Source: Saururus chinensis
Lineage: Eukaryota > Streptophyta > Magnoliopsida > Piperales > Saururaceae
Length of the DNA stretch: 64,000 nucleotides
Direction: 5' to 3'
Assembly: GCA_035235625.1 (NCBI GenBank)
Contig: CP141142.1
Span: 33,366,995-33,430,994, forward strand
Of the stretch, positions 58,260 to 64,000 are shown piece after piece (position 1 is the stretch's first letter; each line of letters begins with the position of its first letter). The notes beneath the pieces are model-generated. The model was not told the origin of the DNA. It was given only the letters and a program-made list of their open reading frames with translations, and ran no database searches. The translations under genes were made by a program, and so were the position numbers.

Positions 58260-61191
58260 TGATGGTTTGGTATAATTATGAATGTTCTTGGGTTTATTTT
58301 GATTTTTAGATAGAAAATATTAGTGCCTAGCTTAATCCACCAAGTGCCACACTAATTGTTGTTATTGTCCATGTAATTTTTTTTATATAAGGAAGTGGGT
58401 TGCACCCTAGAACTAGAGTTGGTCATGGATGTCTAGGTCATGTTTGAGGTGTTAGTCGTCGTGTCTGACCAAATTCTTTTGTCTGCTGATTTTCGGATAC
58501 GACCATGAACAAAGACCTCATCCGGCTGTTTGTTCGAGGTTCAGTTAACTTTTAAATACGATGTGCATTCTTATATAGAAGACAATTTTTATTTATCTAT
58601 AACTATTCTTAAGCATCATTTTCTTTTACTTAAATCTTTAACAATTTAAATGCAATCATGTTAATGTTATATTTGATTTCTTTAAAGCTAATTATTAAAT
58701 ATTTCTTTTGTCCCACATTAATATCTTTATTTGGATTAAAAAAAAACTAATTTGTCCAATAATAATACTACAAATAAAGATAATGACATATATAAGTTTA
58801 AAATATTATTATATGCTAAGTTACTTAATCATAGATCCTCACCCTAGCTTCAACACTCATCTAATATCCTAAGAGGCTATGCCCATGGACAATAGCCGTG
58901 TACACAGAAAAAGAGGCTTTGTTTGCAAACAAAATGCTGACGGACAAATTATTAGGAGACAAACATGGACAAGCCTTGTCCATCGGCTATTTGGTAGAGG
59001 ACTAGCCTACCTAGAACCCATGATTATATCGGGAGATGTGCCAACTTCTTAGGTCTTCAACCCTCACTTAACATCTTAAATGGGCTTGGGCCTTGTCAAA
59101 TTTATTTTTGGGTCCATGTCATTAAGTGGGTTTACTTATTTCCTTGTTGAGCCAATTCTAAGGCCCATTTACTAGCCCTAACTATAAATAGAAACATAGG
59201 TCATTTTCTTATTTGGGGTAGGATGAGATTTGGGAGGCTTTGGAGAGCTCTACCCCCATCTGAAGAAGGAAAAACTTAACTCAAGGTAAATATCTCCAAT
59301 CTCTTCTATGTTTTCTTTATTTTGCCTTAAATCCTATGTTTTTCTCTTCTAATATGATTCTAGGTTTTCTTCTTCTTAAGTTTATTCTTTTACCCATATT
59401 TTGAAACCCTAGATTCAGATTTCTTGCTTTTACTCTTGTGATTTTTATTTTAGACAAAAGAGGGTCTTAGATATATTATCTATTAGTGATTTTGAGTCTC
59501 TATTTGGTGGAATGGTTAGGATTTTTTCTTAGGGCTAATGTAACTTAATTTATTGGGTAGGGTTTTCTTGAGGTTTGGAGGAGATTCAAGGGTCTATAAT
59601 TTGATTTAAGGTAGAGGGATTTTGTAGGATAAGGTTTTAATTGCATTAACACTATGTTTATGGGTGAAATTATATTCTTGAAGTTTATGGATGGGTGAAC
59701 TTGAATCTTCTTGAATGGATGATTTAATGTTGTTTTTACATAAATATCATGAAAAATGTTAGGTCTATCATGTCTTAGGGTTATATGATGATTATATGAA
59801 GTGTCATAAAGTTTGATGAATATTTATGGAGTTTTGGAATGAAGTCGAATTGGTTTCGTGCAAAGAAAAAGAACTATTTTTGGGTTTCTGGGCATTATTG
59901 ATCAATTGCACTATCGGGTCAATCGATCAACTAGGAACAAAAAATGATTCTAAGTTTATTTTAAGCTTTATTTTTATCACTTCTTTAAGTCTTTCACATG
60001 TTATTAGTAGAGTATGATCATGGTGAAGTATGAATACTTGCATACATGCTACATTAATTATGTATGAACCATGTTCTATATGTTTTAGCTTATTTATGAA
60101 CATGATCATGTATATTTATACTTACCTATGCCTGCATGATCTCATTTGTTATGTATGGACTATGTCTCATACATGATAGGACTGATTAGTGTATAACAAC
60201 TTATGTTTGCATGTGCGCCTAGCATTGTTCACATATGTATCATGTTTCATATATCATGAAAATGATTTATTAAGCCATGATTAATGATGTTTAGCTTATT
60301 GAGTGTTGTTGTTTTCTAGATTAGCCATATTAGGGATTTATCAAATCAGTTTTTTCTCCAGTGGGTGGGGTTTTATGTCCAATGGATAGGGTTTCCTATT
60401 CCGAAAGGGTGGGTTCCTCCCTGGGTGAGAAGAGCAGAATATTATAATGAGAATAAACTATTGAGACTTTTGGACCGAGAGTCCAAGTTGGTTTGTCTAT
60501 GTGCATCGGCTAACTAAGGGTACTTCTAGGGAGGATTTGCCAAACTACTTAGGTCTTCCTTATTAGGATTTCCAGGGTGAGCTGGTTGCTTAGGCTTATG
60601 TCAAGGTGAGCAGCACTAGTATCTTTGGGTGAGATTTCTCTATCATGAGACATTCATTGTGCTATTTACACATATTTGTATATGAATTATAATTCACATT
60701 TACACAGGCTATGTGTAGGGATAGTGATGCATATGTTTACACAGGCTATGTAGGGATAGTGAATGCTTATGTTTACACAGGTTGTGAATGAATATGGATT
60801 GTATATGGATTATGACACTTAGTCACTTAGGATGTATATGGATTGTGACACTTGATTGTGCAGAATATGAATATGTATAGATTGTGATACTTAATAATGC
60901 AAGATGTGTATGAATTGTGATATTTGATTATGCAAGATGTGTATGGATTGTGCCACTTGAATGCATAGGTTTTGTGTGTAGATGATGAAATATATTGAGA
61001 CATGATAAACATGTGTTGATTATGTATATGTGATGCATGAATGAGATATTTTCTACAGGTTTTTTGTATGAAAGATTTGATGTGTTCTTGCGTTATTAAC
61101 ACCAGTTTTACCTGAGGCTTATGTTATGATCTTAAGTTTATATTTTGGTGTTAATGTGAGCTTTATGTTTTCAAACCCTTATTGATTAAGC
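58260..61191 (+). repeat. LTR-like direct repeat, copy 2 (interrupted at its 3' end)
   Basis: The counterpart of 51880-54690, sharing the same ordered phrases but clearly diverged. It is cut off after the cccttattgattaagc phrase by the LTR that starts at 61192. In copy 1 the corresponding sequence goes on for about another 400 bp. At 59900-59935 it has TTGATCAATTG and AATCGATCAA where copy 1 has TTCGAA sites. Short tandem units (tttacacaggctatg and cttgattatgcaaga types) lie at 60690-60960. Confidence 0.6.
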
Positions 61192-61834
61192 TGTAACAAC
61201 CCATGTTCTTATTACACTTAATTTGAAGGGTTATGGGTAATTATATAATTTAAATTAAATTTTAAGGGGTTTCAAGAGACAAAATCCAAGTATACAAGTA
61301 GAGCTCGAAGTAATGAAAGTAATGATTCAAAGAACAAGAGAAATGGAGGCCGGGAATGAAAGATATGACCTTGGGAAATGTGCTACATGGGTGAGACCTA
61401 TTTGAAAAATACAAGATAACCTACCCATGTAGGGTCTATTTTTGAAGGGCTCGTCGATATAAGTCCATCGTACCATGAACACATGATTCCGACTTCGGGG
61501 TAGGAAGATATCACAATTTTTAGTTTTGAAAAAGAAAAAAATAAAATATTATTAATGTGTCTCCACATGGCATCGTGCATCACGCGGTGATGCATCAAAC
61601 ATGCATTAGGCATGTGACACGTGTCAGACAAGCGTCAAATGCACATTAACCTTGTTTTACTATAAATACATCTGTTCTTCATATTCAAAAATATTTTGAA
61701 ACTTCTTTTCTTCGTTTTTCACTCGTTTTATGTCCTATTTGAGTCATTCAAAAGGTGTTTTTAGCTAATTCAAGGATGTTCTACGCAATGGAAGCATCCA
61801 TTCTGCAAGTTAGTGACACTATAAGTGGAAAATG

Positions 61835-62470
61835 CTCCAGGGCAAGAAGAAAATTTGGTCGTCACCCTCGAGCCCCGAAGAAAGAGAAGTAGCCCGGAGT
61901 AAGAGGAGGCTCTGTCCTCCGTTGTCGGGCCACAACGAGGGAAGTGGCCCCGAGTAGGGGAGACTATGTCCTCCACCGAAGGTCCATGTAGTGTGATATA
62001 CATCTTTGGGTTAAGGCGAGGTTCTTTCCATAGCTTACAGGCACAGAAAGAGAAAATGGCCTTCGGGTAAGGGGAAGTTCTGTCTGTCATCCACGGAAGT
62101 GTAGAGAGAAAAGTGTCTCCAGGTAATGGTAAGGTCTGTCCATCATCTACAGATGCGTAGAGAAAAATTGTCTCCGGGTAAGGGGAAGGTCAGTCTGTCG
62201 TTTATGGAAGCATAGAGACAAAAGTGTCTCCAGGTAGGGGAGGTTCTATTTGTTGCCTACGGGCATGAGAAGTGTTAAGTGTCCTGAGTTAAGGGGAGGT
62301 TATGTCCATCACCTTCGGGCCACAATGAGGGAAACGTCCTAGGTTAAAGGGAATGTTTGTCCACCACCTTTTGACGCAATGAGAAAGATATTCCGGAGCT
62401 TGAGGAGGTTCTACCCGCTATCTCTAGACCTAAAAGGGAGAACACTATGAGGAAAAGAAAAACTCCGAAT
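61835..62470 (+). repeat. About 56-bp degenerate tandem array inside the 5' LTR
   Basis: About ten units of the type gtctccgggtaaggggaaggttctgtcc...acggaagcatagagagaaa. The ORF at 61770-62090 (minus) is an artefact of this array. Confidence 0.85.
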
Positions 62471-62584
62471 GTTGCTACTTCCGGAACTAAAGGGAAGTTG
62501 GTGTTTCAGATCTTCTAATTTAATATAATTAATATGCATGCACATCTTACTTAGTATTATTAATATACTAATTAAGATATATAA

Positions 62585-62790
62585 TTTTCTATGATCTGAT
62601 ATATGCTGATATTATCTGATTTGATCTGATTTGATCTACTTTGATCTACTCTATTATGAACCAATCTGCTTTAAAATACTATGTTGTGATTTGATATGTT
62701 CCGATCTGCTATGATATGAATAGTTATGGTTGGATAAAATCTGATATGATCTGATCAGATCTAATATGATATAATTTACTTTGTTTTGTG
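62585..62790 (+). repeat. GATCTGAT-rich segment inside the 5' LTR
   Basis: Many overlapping TCTGAT, GATCTGAT and GATATGAT words, degenerate and short-period. Confidence 0.7.
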
Positions 62791-63305
62791 TTCTGCTTCG
62801 CTCTGTGATAGAGTGGGATGTGTGATTCTGCTAGTGTTCTACTCACCTCTGTGAGAAGTGTGATTCCGCTGATTTATTGGCTTCCAATATACTCCGATGA
62901 TTTATTAGATTTTCGTTTGAGTCTGAATAATTTATTTGGATATAAGGATATATGTATTTTAACGTGTACGATTTTGTGATACCTGATGCATGTATTAGCC
63001 GTTAAGCAGAACTATGTTCGGATCTAATCGTATTGATATAAATTATAGATGCTATTCAATACGTACATAGGCAACCAACGACAAGACGATGTTGGCCCGA
63101 TCTAAATTAATTATAAAATTAGGTTTGTTCTGGCCTACTCATAATGAAGCACTAAGACTCCATAGCACATAGAGGAACGTTACTGCTCTCGCACACAGAG
63201 TATGCTATTCCGGGTTGGTCTCGATTTAAAATTTTCTATTTAATTTAATATAAACTCCGATTTTGTTATCCAAATAACTCAAGGTCCGGGTCAGGGTGTT
63301 ACAAA

Positions 63306-63317
63306 TGGTATCAGAGC
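63306..63317 (+). promoter_or_regulatory. Primer-binding site (initiator Met tRNA)
   Basis: TGGTATCAGAGC matches the complement of the 3' end of plant initiator methionine tRNA and lies two bases after the LTR. This is the priming site for minus-strand DNA synthesis. Confidence 0.93.
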
Positions 63318-64000
63318 ATTTCTTTGTTTGCAAGAGGAAATTATTTTAAAAATAGATATTGATTCGATTTGAATCCCGATTGTTAATTAGAATTAATCTC
63401 AAATCTTGTTCTAATTGTATTACACCGAGTTTAAGATTTGTACATTTTATTTTCTATGTGTTGCAATGAATTTGAAACGATCATCAATTTTATAAATTTT
63501 GATCTTGAATATAAAATGATTCAATTTTTTTTATAAATAAGCTATATCGGGTTTTGATTCGTAATTTTATTTTACTAGTGTACCATCAGAATCGCTCTTA
63601 ACTCTGATATTTTTGAATTCTAAATTGTTTAATTAGAAGTAATTTGGAATTTCATTCCTACTTGTGTCGTATTGGATTAATATAATCTCCAATTTTATGA
63701 ATTTTACTTTTGAAATAGTTATTATTTAAAATTACTATTTTGAATCTCAGTTTGATGCAAATTTCGATTTTTGATTGGAATTAATTTAAAATATTATTTT
63801 AACTGTGATAGTGGATTTAATACCAATATTGAATTTAAACAATTTGTTTTGTATGTATGACATCATATTTAATACGAATTACGATTTTATGAATTATAAT
63901 TTTTAATCGAAAGTGATTTGACAATTATGTTCTAAATTAGTTGTATCGAATTTGATTTGAAATTCAATTTTGCATGTGTTACATCATATTCCCAATGGAC
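63318..64000 (+). mobile_element. Internal 5' untranslated region of the retrotransposon
   Basis: Strongly AT-rich, with repeated ttgaat-attt/aattagaattaatt and tttgatttcgattt phrases (period roughly 120-130 bp, degenerate). No gag start is seen before the window ends. Confidence 0.6.

Larger units (their letters stand above)
61192..63303 (+). mobile_element. 5' LTR of a Ty3/gypsy-type retrotransposon (2.1 kb)
   Basis: It starts TGTAACAACCC and ends GGGTGTTACA, near-perfect inverted termini, and is followed after two bases by an initiator-Met primer-binding site. The left flank TAAGC (61187-61191) would be the target duplication; its partner lies outside the window. A TATAAATA box lies at 61664. 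The 3' part shares the tacataggcaacca and gatgttggcccgatc phrases with the solo LTR at 37173-40969. Confidence 0.85.

Noticed and set aside
61770-62090. 106-residue minus-strand ORF
   Set aside because: It lies wholly within the tandem array of the 5' LTR.

Overview
The window is nuclear DNA of a flowering plant. Spliced genes with GT-AG introns are spread thinly through AT-rich sequence crowded with LTR retrotransposons, DNA transposons, Stowaway-type MITEs and long (TA)n tracts. The GC-rich coding exons, the abundant CTCCCTCC-ended Stowaway elements and the glycine/proline-rich WRKY N-terminus lean towards a monocot, but I cannot name a species.

Three genes look complete. (1) 13296-14864, minus strand: an intronless 522-residue type II membrane protein with a degenerate methyltransferase-like domain followed by a FkbM-type methyltransferase domain. 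(2) 29341-33589, plus strand: a three-exon, 202-residue four-helix CASP-like membrane protein of the CASPL4 type, whose 3.3-kb second intron is full of MITEs. (3) 48076-50325, minus strand: a five-exon group I WRKY transcription factor of 548 residues, WRKY33-like, with W-boxes just upstream. The left edge (about 259-394) may hold the last exons of a fourth gene. A decayed fragment of a flavonoid 3'-hydroxylase-type P450 (CYP75B-like) lies at 8785-9180 on the minus strand.

Layout: 0-6 kb is repeats, two (TA)n tracts and a 43-bp tandem array. 7-9.3 kb holds pyrimidine-rich DNA, a possible SINE and the P450 relic. 9.3-13.3 kb is gene-free with tandem duplications. 13.3-15.3 kb is the FkbM gene and its GC-rich upstream region. 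15.4-22.9 kb is repeats and MITEs. 22.9-27.8 kb is a broken minus-strand Ty1/copia element with a solo LTR inserted in its protease region. 28.3-33.6 kb is a MITE followed by the CASPL gene. 34.5-41.2 kb is a non-autonomous CACTA element (AGG target duplication) carrying a 3.8-kb solo LTR (ATATC target duplication). 41.2-48 kb is repeat remnants plus an unidentified gene-like fragment. 48.1-50.5 kb is the WRKY gene. 51.4-61.2 kb is a nest of LTR-like direct repeats, a Ty3/gypsy protease-RT relic and a MULE transposase relic. From 61.2 kb to the end there is a 5' LTR, an initiator-Met primer-binding site and the start of a Ty3/gypsy-type element that leaves the window.

The genes form no pathway or operon. 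The strongest structural signals are the nested insertions, which give a relative insertion history. The least expected pattern is a cluster of TTCGAA- or ATCGAT-type palindromes and half-sites that recurs in several LTR-like repeats and appears to change its core between homologous copies. I saw no tRNA, rRNA, CRISPR or obviously new multi-gene system.
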